Shown here: one piece after another, positions 38,301 to 47,142 of the stretch
Position numbering within the stretch: the stretch's first letter is position 1
Layout: each line of letters begins with the position of its first letter
Assembly (NCBI GenBank): GCA_965140775.1
Contig: OZ223471.1
Coordinates: forward strand, 1,550,001-1,614,000
Length of the DNA stretch: 64,000 nt
Source of the DNA: UBA6244 sp965140775
Lineage (GTDB): Bacteria; Bacteroidota; Bacteroidia; Bacteroidales; F082
Reading direction: 5' to 3'
Translations under genes and position numbers: made by a program
Notes under the pieces: model-generated
Seen by the model: the letters and a program-made list of their open reading frames with translations, nothing else
Told to the model about the DNA's origin: nothing
Databases searched by the model: none

Positions 38301-39172
38301 GCACCTTCGCAATTTACATCGTAAATTTTAACTCTTTCAAAGAAATTGTATGAGGCAAGAAAAGGATCGTGACCATTGACTATAACTCCCCCTCCTTTGT
38401 CACTACTACCATTTTCGTAAATATTGGTGTTCAAAATGGCATTGTACATGGAACAGGTGATGTTTAATCCAAAGCCTGCCGGTATACCTGTAATATCGAA
38501 TCCATCCATTAAATTATAGTTGGCTGGAATGGCATCGTCACCTGTGTTATTGGCTCCAATGTAAACAGCTCCATTCATACCAGCATCTCCTTCTATGATA
38601 ACACGTTGTGTTTCCGGAGTAGCACTTGCATTAATATGCCGTATTGGTCTGACGATGGCAGCGGAAAGAGAGTATAAATCGCCTGCCGTACCACTTTCAG
38701 CCAAAAAATCATCACCTGTGAGTTCCACTGTAATGCGGTCGTTGGCATCATCAACGGCAATAATTTTGTACACTCCGTTGTTCGACTTCATGCTTCGTGC
38801 CACGTAGGCATAGTACTCATCTGGATGACCAATCAAATCGATTGCTGAAAGATTTGTGCCGGAAGGGAATTGAACGATACCTCCGGCAGAAACAGAAATA
38901 TTAGCTGTTGCAGCCAATATGGATGTGCCACTCGCGTGAATTGTAATTTGCTCATGGTATAAGCCTGGTTGAATGTACACTGCGTCTCCACCCGACAGTG
39001 AGAGTGAAACGGCCTCGCTAATGGTTTTAAAAGCCGTGGCCCAGGAGAGTCCATCGCCTGAAGAAGAAACAGAGCCATCAACGTAATAGTTGGTGGCCGA
39101 TGCATTGAACGAAATTAGCATGATGAATGCAGAGAGAAGTACATTCGTCAATTTTTGATAAAGATTTCTCAT
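35339..39172 (-). CDS. Beta-helix exoprotein with two 113-aa repeats and T9SS sorting domain
   Basis: 1,277 aa. Signal peptide (residues 1-26, ending FNASA), then a right-handed parallel beta-helix domain (about 27-545; opening YYVDGSVSSSGDGLSWATA and AVYIQPGLYHEQI), which in homologues is often a polysaccharide-lyase or adhesion scaffold. Two 113-aa Ig-like repeats (547-767) follow, then the C1 module and a T9SS type A domain (1,206-1,277; LYIQGGAGQATLEIFDITG ... KVIIK). No lyase catalytic residues were recognised. Its first 560 residues are almost identical to those of the next gene upstream. Confidence 0.9.
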   Translation of the reverse strand: MRNLYQKLTNVLLSAFIMLISFNASATNYYVDGSVSSSGDGLSWATAFKTISEAVSLSLSGGDAVYIQPGLYHEQITIHASGTSILAATANISVSAGGIVQFPSGTNLSAIDLIGHPDEYYAYVARSMKSNNGVYKIIAVDDANDRITVELTGDDFLAESGTAGDLYSLSAAIVRPIRHINASATPETQRVIIEGDAGMNGAVYIGANNTGDDAIPANYNLMDGFDITGIPAGFGLNITCSMYNAILNTNIYENGSSDKGGGVIVNGHDPFLASYNFFERVKIYDVNCEGAYLGNGNHTPEYNVTNFNHLIDCEFYQTHPPLNFENGPDLKEDNTGTVIEGCLFHDLTLSSAYNGVINVFERNTHVMIYGNEFYNINSYLVSSEDIYNAYVVTYQEIDNLMFFNNILRSPGNVNSTFHALYFHDTNIDNAYFAFNTITGFNNCIMQDGGGSSMHVMSNIFDCDNYTDWGSGSYNFSNNLFKVAPPWGLGTGDKVGTPGFVGGGDYHLTSSSIARNAGTQTTPVVPLDFDLLPRDVTPDIGAYEFQSTIIIASTSSLPAFPQTAITTSSAAQSFTASGTGLTANITVTAPAEFEVSLTEGSGYGSSVTLTQSGGTVATTTIYARFSPTTVGNKSGNIVLSSTGATSVNVAVSGEAVAVLTPTIIASTATLPAFPQTVIATSSAAQSFTASGTGLTANITVTAPAEFEVSLTEGSGYGSSVTLTQSGGTVATTTIYARFSPTTVGNKSGNIVLSSTGATSVNVAVSGEAVTTTPGLWTGAVSTDWNTTGNWDDNNIPLLTTDVTIPSGLTNYPVIGATTQANCNNLNLATGTTLVLASDATGTGSLIVNGTLANNGTITSQRYLPGANQAWHMVGSPVNSLSIGGSSFNPGATDDFYAWDEPSPGTWVNFKNQDGSQGNPSFPVANGDNNFHAGKGYLIAYDAANPVKTFIGTPTTGTVNFTLSYHAVKSDWIYNSGWNLVSNPYPSSIDWTLADKSDLEDNFAYIYDPNLGGGEGYTTTNSIIGPHQGYMVWAKPTANGASFSFTNSMKTHGGMYLKNPVSNDNQITLRLSGADHYNETSIWIDQNTQFNHDRDDALKLFSFNPNIPQLFSFSSDGAQLAINSIPFVDAVTTVDLGFLAPHEDSYTISLTEQSTSINHLIYLEDKLSGEMHNLTQHSYSFASGQGQINDRFTLHFGVTGIEHMEMSNIQLYCANSTLYIQGGAGQATLEIFDITGKRLISKQVVIDGTYSETLNLGIGMYFARISNNHQFKTTKVIIK
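35577..36862. repeat. Direct repeat C1, copy 2
   Basis: Second copy of the 1,286-bp module at 29481-30766; see that entry. At its left edge the T9SS CTD differs from copy 1 and at its right edge this copy continues into the 113-aa repeats while copy 1 continues into GEVED. Confidence 0.93.
36873..37530 (-). repeat. 339-bp repeat units R, pair in the 1,277-aa gene
   Basis: Two adjacent units of 339 bp (113 codons) with signatures FPQTAI...SSAAQSFTASG, APAEFEVSLTEGSGYG, TVATTTIYARFSPT and STGATSVNVAVSGEAV, a beta-sandwich, Ig-like repeat. Copies differ by a few bases only. Confidence 0.9.
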
Positions 39173-39196
39173 TCCATTAATTTTTTTGTTAAGATT
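36873..39196. repeat. Direct repeat BA, copy 1 (beta-helix plus two repeat units)
   Basis: 2,324 bp matching 42239-44562 at a constant offset of 5,366 with scattered single mismatches (for example near 37545 and 37592). Covers two 339-bp repeat units, the whole beta-helix coding region, the signal peptide and 24 bp before the start codon. Confidence 0.92.
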
Positions 39197-39299
39197 GAAT
39201 AATATGGATTAAAATCAATTTGCATGGTGCGTAGCAAGATGCACATGATTTTTTTCTCTAAACAAAGATGATCCATAAATATATCTACACAAATAATTT

Positions 39300-40230
39300 G
39301 AGGTTGCAATAGCGTTTGGATTTATTTAATAGCATTACTTAACCGTTTTTTTAGGTTGTTATATATCAACATATCAGTAAGATAAGTGATGAAAAAACAT
39401 GCCTACGTCAACCATTCACAAGCTATACCACAGCAAGGATAGTGAACAAGGGATAGACGGAATATGAGGGTGTCCTGAAGGCAAAACCAAATTAGACCAA
39501 TTGGGTGATTTTTGAATTGGATTGGGTGTAAAAAGCAATCCCGACGGGTCTTGTTGAGTCCGTCGGGATTGAATAATGAATACTTCTATCAACTTGACTG
39601 CTATTGTGAAAACTCCCGAATTCGACCGTCACTTGTCGATACCCCCTCCAAGGAATATCGGCACAGGCCAACATTGACCAGGGAGTTCATTCCGAGGCTT
39701 GGGCAATTGACTATTTCGAAATCGGACATAACGTTAAGTTGGTATTTTCTGATATAACTAGCTAATAATTAGTGAGCTGTGGTAAGTGTGCCATTAATTT
39801 CAAGTGTTGCTATCCCTTCTAATTGCACCGACTTGCAAACGGCATTCGTTGTCGTACCAACAATAGGATACCTGCTTAGGCCATCCGGTACTCTTACATC
39901 GATTGTTGCATCAGGAACACTGTTATTATGCCAGTTGGCGGCCAAGTTCCAATCTGTTGATACAGCCCCTGTCCACAACCCCGGAATGCCAACAGCTTCA
40001 CCCGAAACGGCTACGTTCACACTGGTGGCTCCGGTGCTTGAAAGCACGATGTTTCCCGATTTGTTACCAACGGTTGTGGGCGAAAAGCGGACATAAATGG
40101 TGGTAGTAGCGACGGTTCCGCCCGATTGGGTAAGTGTAACGGAACTGCCGTATCCCGATCCTTCGGTGAGCGAAACTTCAAATTCTGCCGGTGCGGTAAC
40201 GGTGATATTGGCGGTGAGTCCGGTACCTGA
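39300..40230. repeat. Direct repeat C2, copy 1 (tail without T9SS signal, terminator)
   Basis: 931 bp matching 44673-45604 (offset 5,373, then 5,374 after a one-base indel near 39601). Includes intergenic DNA, the terminator hairpin, the short C2 tail coding and most of one R unit. Confidence 0.92.
39530..39570 (-). terminator. Terminator of the 1,589-aa gene
   Basis: 11-bp stem AATCCCGACGG/CCGTCGGGATT with a 12-nt loop and GCTTTTTAC on the minus strand, about 200 bp past the stop at 39769. An identical hairpin follows the 660-aa gene. Confidence 0.85.
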
Positions 40231-43200
40231 GGCGGTAAAGCTTTGAGCCGCACTGCTGGTAGCAATAACCGTTTGAGGAAATGCGGGCAGTGTGGCGGTA
40301 CTTACTGTAATGAGAGGGTTTTGATATTCATACGCACCGATATCGGGTGTTACATCACGAGGTAGTTGATCAAAGTCGTATGAAATGGGAGGGGTGGCAG
40401 CTATGCCTGCATCCCGAGCCAGAGAAGTGGATAAAAGGTGTAAATCGCTCGTGGCATTTACAAAGCCGGGGTCACCTATTATCCTTCCGGGTTCGGTGGG
40501 ATAAAAGTTCGGGTTTACCTTGTACAAGTTGTTGAAAAACTGCGGATTGCTATATCCCCAATCTGTAACTATGGTATTACAATTAATAATATTAGATTTT
40601 AAAGTAATACCACTTCCATTGCCTTCGATTAATAATGCTTTCGCATACCCTGTTATTGTATTGAAAGAAATTTGGCTGTTGTTGCAATTATTTGCATGGA
40701 TATATATTGCACGAAAATTGGATGAAATCGGGCTGCCGGGCTGTCGGATCACATTGTTGAAAATGCCAAAATTATCAGCATTTTCATATGTTACAATGGC
40801 AAAATAATAACCGGTCGTTTTGGTCGAAATATTGTATATTTCGTTTCCGTAAAACAAAGTATGGTTGCAATCGTGGAATAAATTAACATAACCATTATAA
40901 TTTGATACCAGTTTTGTGTCATGCAACAAGCATCCTTCCATCACGTTGCCAATGGTATATTCCTTAAAATCAATGATGTTTTCACAGATGCTGGCTGCCT
41001 GATTTGTTTGGTAGATGTCGCAATCAATGAAATGATTGTAGTGGGCATGGCTGTTTTCTATTGGCTTACCCTCGGCTCCAATATAAAAACTCTCCAATCC
41101 ACAATCATATATTTTGCAATTGCTAATAAAGTTATAATACGCCGTATGACCCGGAGTTTGGTTATTGCCATCTATATACACTCCTCCATTTTCGTTGTCG
41201 TAAATATCAGCATTCTGGTAGATGTTGAAATTGGAGCTAACAATGTTGAGCCCGAATCCGTTGGGAGATCCCATTGCATCAATGCCATCGAGTAAATTGT
41301 AGTTGGCGGGTATGGCGTCATATCCGGTCAAATTATCTTTTCCGATAGTAATCACCTCATAGGCTCCCGGTAACCCTTCTACGGTTACCCGTTCAATAGT
41401 TGGATTGCTGCTGTATTTTAAATACTTAACCGGTCTGACAATGGCTGCTGAAAGGTAGTTTGCATCACCGTTGGTTCCTGTTTCTGCTACAAAATCATCA
41501 CCATCCATATCCACGGTAATTTGGTCGTTTGCGTCATCTACGGTTAGAATTTTAAATACGCCATTATTGGATGCCCAACTACGTGAAACAAAAACATAGT
41601 AGTCATCCGGGTTAGTGGTTATGTCAATACCCGAGAGATTGGTACCGGCAGGAAATTGTACTACATGTCCCGGAGTAACTGATATGCCCGTTGTATTGGG
41701 CAGGATTAATGTTCCGTTAGAACTTACTTCAAAATGCTCCACATAGGTTCCGGGTTTAATGTACACGATATCACCCCCTTCTAAAGTCATGCTGGTTGCC
41801 TCAGTGAGGGTTTTAAAAGCCGTGGCCCAGGAGAGTCCATCGCCTGAAGAAGAAACAGCAGCATCTACGTAATACCTTGCTGAGGTGGTTGGCATCACGG
41901 CTTCGCCGGAAACGGCCACATTCACGCTGGTGGCTCCGGTGCTTGACAGCACGATGTTACCCGCTTTGTTACCAACGTTTGTGGGCGAAAAGCGGGCATA
42001 AATAGTGGTAGTAGCCACGGTTCCGCCCGATTGGGTAAGTGTAACGGAACTGCCGTATCCCGATCCTTCGGTGAGCGAAACTTCAAATTCTGCCGGTGCG
42101 CTAACGGTGATATTGGCGGTGAGTCCGGTACCTGAGGCGGTAAAGCTTTGAGCCGCACTGCTGGTAGCTATCGCCGTTTGAGGAAAAGCAGGCAGAGTTG
42201 CGGTACTTGCTATAATAGTAGGCGTAAGCACAGCCACGGCTTCACCCGAAACGGCCACGTTCACGCTGGTGGCTCCGGTGCTTGACAGCACGATGTTGCC
42301 CGATTTGTTACCAACGGTTGTGGGCGAAAAGCGGGCATAAATGGTGGTGGTAGCCACGGTTCCGCCCGATTGGGTAAGTGTAACGGAACTGCCGTATCCC
42401 GATCCTTCGGTGAGCGAAACTTCAAATTCTGCCGGTGCTGTAACGGTGATATTGGCGGTGAGTCCGGTACCTGAGGCGGTAAAGCTTTGAGCCGCACTGC
42501 TGGTAGCTATCACCGTTTGAGGAAATGCGGGCAGTGTTGCGGTACTTGCTATAATAGTAGGTGTAAGCACAGCCACGGCTTCACCCGAAACGGCCACATT
42601 CACGCTGGTGGCTCCGGTGCTTGACAGCACGATGTTTCCCGATTTGTTACCAACGGTTGTGGGCGAAAAGCGGGCATAAATGGTGGTGGTAGCCACGGTT
42701 CCGCCCGATTGGGTAAGTGTAACGGAACTGCCGTATCCCGATCCTTCGGTGAGCGAAACTTCAAATTCTGCCGGTGCGGTAACGGTGATATTTGCGGTGA
42801 GTCCGGTACCTGAGGCGGTAAAGCTTTGAGCCGTACTGCTGGTAGCTATCGCCGTTTGAGGAAATGCGGGCAGTGAGGAGGTGCTTGCTATGATGATGGT
42901 GCTTTGAAACTCGTATGCACCAATATCCGGGGTTACATCACGAGGAAGTAAATCAAAATCAAGTGGCACCACGGGTGTTGTTTGTGTACCTGCATTGCGT
43001 GCAATGGAGGAGGAGGTCAAATGATAATCGCCTCCGCCAACAAAACCGGGTGTGCCTACTATGTCACCGGTTCCCAGTCCCCACGGAGGAGCTACTTTGA
43101 ATAGGTTATTGCTGAAATTGTAACTACCAGATCCCCAGTCTGTATAATTGTCGCAATCAAAAATATTTGACATAACATGCATACTTGATCCGCCACCGTC

Positions 43201-44538
43201 TTGCATGATACAATTATTGAACCCAGTAATGGTATTGAATGCAAAATAGGCATTGTCAATATTCGTGTCATGAAAATACAGGGCGTGAAAAGTGCTGTTG
43301 ACGTTTCCCGGACTGCGTAAAATATTGTTAAAAAACATGAGGTTGTCAATCTCTTGGTAGGTAACCACATATGCATTATAAATGTCCTCACTTGAGACCA
43401 GATAAGAGTTAATATTGTAGAACTCATTGCCATAGATCATCACATGGGTATTTCGTTCGAAAACATTGATCACCCCATTGTACGCAGATGAGAGCGTTAA
43501 ATCATGAAATAAGCACCCTTCAATCACTGTACCTGTATTGTCTTCTTTAAGGTCAGGACCATTTTCAAAGTTTAACGGTGGATGTGTCTGGTAAAATTCG
43601 CAGTCTATCAGATGGTTAAAATTGGTAACATTGTACTCAGGAGTATGATTACCGTTACCCAAATAGGCACCTTCGCAATTTACATCGTAAATTTTAACTC
43701 TTTCAAAGAAATTGTATGAGGCAAGAAAAGGATCGTGACCATTGACTATAACTCCCCCTCCTTTGTCACTACTACCATTTTCGTAAATATTGGTGTTCAA
43801 AATGGCATTGTACATGGAACAGGTGATGTTTAATCCAAAGCCTGCCGGTATACCTGTAATATCGAATCCATCCATTAAATTATAGTTGGCTGGAATGGCA
43901 TCGTCACCTGTGTTATTGGCTCCAATGTAAACAGCTCCATTCATACCAGCATCTCCTTCTATGATAACACGTTGTGTTTCCGGAGTAGCACTTGCATTAA
44001 TATGCCGTATTGGTCTGACGATGGCAGCGGAAAGAGAGTATAAATCGCCTGCCGTACCACTTTCAGCCAAAAAATCATCACCTGTGAGTTCCACTGTAAT
44101 GCGGTCGTTGGCATCATCAACGGCAATAATTTTGTACACTCCGTTGTTCGACTTCATGCTTCGTGCCACGTAGGCATAGTACTCATCTGGATGACCAATC
44201 AAATCGATTGCTGAAAGATTTGTGCCGGAAGGGAATTGAACGATACCTCCGGCAGAAACAGAAATATTAGCTGTTGCAGCCAATATGGATGTGCCACTCG
44301 CGTGAATTGTAATTTGCTCATGGTATAAGCCTGGTTGAATGTACACTGCGTCTCCACCCGACAGTGAGAGTGAAACGGCCTCGCTAATGGTTTTAAAAGC
44401 CGTGGCCCAGGAGAGTCCATCGCCTGAAGAAGAAACAGAGCCATCAACGTAATAGTTGGTGGCCGATGCATTGAACGAAATTAGCATGATGAATGCAGAG
44501 AGAAGTACATTCGTCAATTTTTGATAAAGATTTCTCAT
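39769..44538 (-). CDS. Double beta-helix exoprotein with four repeats, no T9SS sorting domain
   Basis: 1,589 aa. Signal peptide and beta-helix A (1-545, nearly identical to the 1,277-aa protein), three R repeats (550-883), a second diverged beta-helix (884-1,400; YYVDAAVSSSGDGLSWATA and IVYIKPGTYVEHF), a fourth R repeat (1,403-1,514) and the short C2 tail (GIPGLWTGAVSTDWNLA ... LEINGTLTTAH) ending at residue 1,589. The tail begins like the C1 module but stops after about 75 residues, so no T9SS CTD is present. It may be nonfunctional for secretion, or use another route. Confidence 0.85.
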   Translation of the reverse strand: MRNLYQKLTNVLLSAFIMLISFNASATNYYVDGSVSSSGDGLSWATAFKTISEAVSLSLSGGDAVYIQPGLYHEQITIHASGTSILAATANISVSAGGIVQFPSGTNLSAIDLIGHPDEYYAYVARSMKSNNGVYKIIAVDDANDRITVELTGDDFLAESGTAGDLYSLSAAIVRPIRHINASATPETQRVIIEGDAGMNGAVYIGANNTGDDAIPANYNLMDGFDITGIPAGFGLNITCSMYNAILNTNIYENGSSDKGGGVIVNGHDPFLASYNFFERVKIYDVNCEGAYLGNGNHTPEYNVTNFNHLIDCEFYQTHPPLNFENGPDLKEDNTGTVIEGCLFHDLTLSSAYNGVINVFERNTHVMIYGNEFYNINSYLVSSEDIYNAYVVTYQEIDNLMFFNNILRSPGNVNSTFHALYFHDTNIDNAYFAFNTITGFNNCIMQDGGGSSMHVMSNIFDCDNYTDWGSGSYNFSNNLFKVAPPWGLGTGDIVGTPGFVGGGDYHLTSSSIARNAGTQTTPVVPLDFDLLPRDVTPDIGAYEFQSTIIIASTSSLPAFPQTAIATSSTAQSFTASGTGLTANITVTAPAEFEVSLTEGSGYGSSVTLTQSGGTVATTTIYARFSPTTVGNKSGNIVLSSTGATSVNVAVSGEAVAVLTPTIIASTATLPAFPQTVIATSSAAQSFTASGTGLTANITVTAPAEFEVSLTEGSGYGSSVTLTQSGGTVATTTIYARFSPTTVGNKSGNIVLSSTGATSVNVAVSGEAVAVLTPTIIASTATLPAFPQTAIATSSAAQSFTASGTGLTANITVSAPAEFEVSLTEGSGYGSSVTLTQSGGTVATTTIYARFSPTNVGNKAGNIVLSSTGATSVNVAVSGEAVMPTTSARYYVDAAVSSSGDGLSWATAFKTLTEATSMTLEGGDIVYIKPGTYVEHFEVSSNGTLILPNTTGISVTPGHVVQFPAGTNLSGIDITTNPDDYYVFVSRSWASNNGVFKILTVDDANDQITVDMDGDDFVAETGTNGDANYLSAAIVRPVKYLKYSSNPTIERVTVEGLPGAYEVITIGKDNLTGYDAIPANYNLLDGIDAMGSPNGFGLNIVSSNFNIYQNADIYDNENGGVYIDGNNQTPGHTAYYNFISNCKIYDCGLESFYIGAEGKPIENSHAHYNHFIDCDIYQTNQAASICENIIDFKEYTIGNVMEGCLLHDTKLVSNYNGYVNLFHDCNHTLFYGNEIYNISTKTTGYYFAIVTYENADNFGIFNNVIRQPGSPISSNFRAIYIHANNCNNSQISFNTITGYAKALLIEGNGSGITLKSNIINCNTIVTDWGYSNPQFFNNLYKVNPNFYPTEPGRIIGDPGFVNATSDLHLLSTSLARDAGIAATPPISYDFDQLPRDVTPDIGAYEYQNPLITVSTATLPAFPQTVIATSSAAQSFTASGTGLTANITVTAPAEFEVSLTEGSGYGSSVTLTQSGGTVATTTIYVRFSPTTVGNKSGNIVLSSTGATSVNVAVSGEAVGIPGLWTGAVSTDWNLAANWHNNSVPDATIDVRVPDGLSRYPIVGTTTNAVCKSVQLEGIATLEINGTLTTAH
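41890..42890 (-). repeat. R repeat triplet in the 1,589-aa gene
   Basis: Three consecutive copies of the 339-bp unit (spacing 339 bp, measured between 42228 and 42567). The middle and right units belong to direct repeat BA; the left one is extra compared with the 1,277-aa gene. Confidence 0.9.
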
Positions 44539-44562
44539 TCCATTAATTTTTTTGTTAAGATT
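42239..44562. repeat. Direct repeat BA, copy 2
   Basis: Second copy of the 2,324-bp block at 36873-39196. Its right edge is just upstream of the 1,589-aa start codon, after which a short region diverges before homology resumes at 44673. Confidence 0.92.
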
Positions 44563-44672
44563 ATTGAATAATTTGGGTTAAAGTCAATTTGCATGGTGTG
44601 TAGCGAGAAATTATATACTACTGTGTAATTTAGCACAAAGGTGACTCTTTAGAACACATTCCCGAAAATATG

Positions 44673-45604
44673 GAGGTTGTAATTACGTTTGGATTTATCT
44701 ATTAGCATTACTTAACCGTTTTTTTAGGTTGTTATATATCAATATATCAGTAAGATAAGTGATGAAAAAACATGCCTACGTCAACCATTCTCAAGCTATA
44801 CTACAGCAAGGATAGTGAACAAGGGATAGACGGAATATGAGGGTGTCCTGAAGGCAAAACCAAATTAGACCAATTGGGTGATTTTTGAATTGGATTGGGT
44901 GTAAAAAGCAATCCCGACGGGTCTTGTTGAGTCCGTCGGGATTGAATAATGAATACTTCTATCAACTTGACTGCTTATTGTGAAAACTCCCGAATTCGAC
45001 CGTCACTTGTCGATACCCCCTCCAAGGAATATCGGCACAGGCCAACATTGGCCAGAGAGTTCATTCCGAGGCTTGGGCAATTGACTATTTCGAAATCGGA
45101 CATAACGTTAAGTTGGTATTTTCTGATATAACTAGCTAATAATTAGTGAGCTGTGGTAAGTGTGCCATTAATTTCAAGTGTTGCTATCCCTTCTAATTGC
45201 ACCGACTTGCAAACGGCATTCGTTGTCGTACCAACAATAGGATACCTGCTTAGGCCATCCGGTACTCTTACATCGATTGTTGCATCAGGAACACTGTTAT
45301 TATGCCAGTTGGCGGCCAAGTTCCAATCTGTTGATACAGCCCCTGTCCACAACCCCGGAATGCCAACAGCTTCACCCGAAACGGCTACGTTCACACTGGT
45401 GGCTCCGGTGCTTGAAAGCACGATGTTTCCCGATTTGTTACCAACGGTTGTGGGCGAAAAGCGGACATAAATGGTGGTGGTAGCCACGGTTCCGCCCGAT
45501 TGGGTAAGTGTAACGGAACTGCCGTAGCCCGATCCTTCGGTGAGCGAAACTTCAAATTCTGCCGGTGCGGTAACGGTGATATTGGCGGTGAGTCCGGTAC
45601 CTGA
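44673..45604. repeat. Direct repeat C2, copy 2
   Basis: Second copy of the 931-bp block at 39300-40230. After 45604 the sequence diverges within the R unit into the 660-aa gene's own version. Confidence 0.92.
44904..44943 (-). terminator. Terminator of the 660-aa gene
   Basis: Same 11-bp stem hairpin as at 39530-39570 (AATCCCGACGG/CCGTCGGGATT), about 200 bp past the stop at 45143. Confidence 0.85.
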
Positions 45605-47125
45605 AGCTGTAAAACTTTGAGCAGTACTTGATTGGTTGATAATGGTTTGAGGAAAATACGGAAGTGAAGAAACCCACGTGGAAATGGTGGGATCGGTTGA
45701 GAAATCCCCTTCATGAAAACCTACGCAAGGCGTGTTGATACTTCTGGTTGTACCCCAAAAATCTTCGGTGGTAATTGATGGTACGGGTGTGCCTGTTTGG
45801 TAGCAGGGTGAGGCAGCATCTGGTAATTGAAATGCTGTTGGGGGCGCGGTAAGGGTGGGAGTGCCGAATCCCGGGTCTGAGTTAAAGCATGTGGGACTGG
45901 CAAATGAAGGCATGTTAGTGCCGTACCAGTCGTTGTTAGAAATAGTCCAGGCACTAACATCGCCAATAGTCGATTGTTGAGACCCTCTGTAAACAATGTT
46001 GTTTTTTAGAATGCAGCCTGATGGCTGACGATATCCATTTGCAGGAACCTCATCCATGGAAATGCCTATAATGGTTGCGTTATAAATTGTATTGTAGGCG
46101 ATATACACATCTTTGTATGAGTTTTCATATTCATCGTTCGAGCTGTCAAACCAAAAACCAATCCCCCTTCGGACATTCACCATTAGATTATTGTAAATCT
46201 GAAAGTTTTCGATGGGCAAATAAAAACCATTTAAAAATGATATTTCGTTGGCCATGCTTATACCGTTGGCAGGCTCTCCGAAGCGATAATAGGTAGGGTC
46301 AGTGTTGTATATGTGGTTGTTGCGAATGATCACATCAGAGGCTTTGTCGGCATATATACCAACACTCCACACGTCAACCACCACGTTGTGTTCAATTAGT
46401 ACTCCAACTGAACCTTGTCCCGGGCCTATACCTTCGCCCCAGCAGTTATGGATGTAGTTGTTGCTTATGGTTACATTTTCTGATGGGTCGCCGTTATCGT
46501 AGTCGGTAGTGGTGTAGCAAGTCATGGCCCATCCGCTGCCTCCCATCACACCATTCTCATTTTCTAATACAGCATTATAAATTTCATTGTTATCGATGGT
46601 GATGAACTTTCCATATCCTCCAATGGCGCGTGTTTCTATGTCGTGGACAATACAATTTCTGATGATCAGGTGGTCGGTTTTGTAGAAGCTAATACCACGT
46701 TCAACGGAGTTTTTAACCGTGATGCCTTCCAAAATGTAGTAAGAAAGCCATTCATCACCATCCCATGTGGCAAGGGTAATCATGGCTTTATTGGTGGCCA
46801 TACTCACCGATGCTCCATCGTAAACAACTGTTTCGTTGTTGTAGTTTTTGATGGTAATTGGTTGAGTGGCAGTTCCGTCAACATCTGTGTCTATGTAATC
46901 ACGATAGGTATAGGTTCCACCCCGAAGGTAAATAATATCACCTGCTGCAACAAAACTACAAGCTCTTTGAATGGTCTGGTATGGGTTTGCTATGGAGCCA
47001 ATTCCGCTCCAATCATCTCCCGTAGAGGATACAAAAATCTCCGCTGCCCGACCTGGCATGGCAGTTAACAGCAGCCCTGCCATGAGTGTGACGGTGTAGA
47101 ATAGTATAAGGTAGTTTTTCTTCAT
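45143..47125 (-). CDS. Beta-helix exoprotein with one repeat, no T9SS sorting domain
   Basis: 660 aa. Signal peptide (MKKNYLILFYTVTLMAGLLL, cut near GRA), a parallel beta-helix domain of a different type (about 28-475; IFVSSTGDDWSGIGS and IIYLRGGTYTYRDY, a PL1/PL9-like scaffold with repeated NNYIHN, NNHIYN strands), one R repeat (about 480-585) and the short C2 tail ending LEINGTLTTAH. Like the 1,589-aa protein it lacks a T9SS CTD. Catalytic residues of a polysaccharide lyase were not identified. Confidence 0.87.
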   Translation of the reverse strand: MKKNYLILFYTVTLMAGLLLTAMPGRAAEIFVSSTGDDWSGIGSIANPYQTIQRACSFVAAGDIIYLRGGTYTYRDYIDTDVDGTATQPITIKNYNNETVVYDGASVSMATNKAMITLATWDGDEWLSYYILEGITVKNSVERGISFYKTDHLIIRNCIVHDIETRAIGGYGKFITIDNNEIYNAVLENENGVMGGSGWAMTCYTTTDYDNGDPSENVTISNNYIHNCWGEGIGPGQGSVGVLIEHNVVVDVWSVGIYADKASDVIIRNNHIYNTDPTYYRFGEPANGISMANEISFLNGFYLPIENFQIYNNLMVNVRRGIGFWFDSSNDEYENSYKDVYIAYNTIYNATIIGISMDEVPANGYRQPSGCILKNNIVYRGSQQSTIGDVSAWTISNNDWYGTNMPSFASPTCFNSDPGFGTPTLTAPPTAFQLPDAASPCYQTGTPVPSITTEDFWGTTRSINTPCVGFHEGDFSTDPTISTWVSSLPYFPQTIINQSSTAQSFTASGTGLTANITVTAPAEFEVSLTEGSGYGSSVTLTQSGGTVATTTIYVRFSPTTVGNKSGNIVLSSTGATSVNVAVSGEAVGIPGLWTGAVSTDWNLAANWHNNSVPDATIDVRVPDGLSRYPIVGTTTNAVCKSVQLEGIATLEINGTLTTAH

Positions 47126-47142
47126 TCGATTTGATTTTTTTA

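Noticed and set aside
39492..39674. Small open frames in the C2 downstream region, present in both copies
   Set aside because: Preserved because the whole block was recently duplicated; one frame spans the terminator hairpin and there is no sign of selection.
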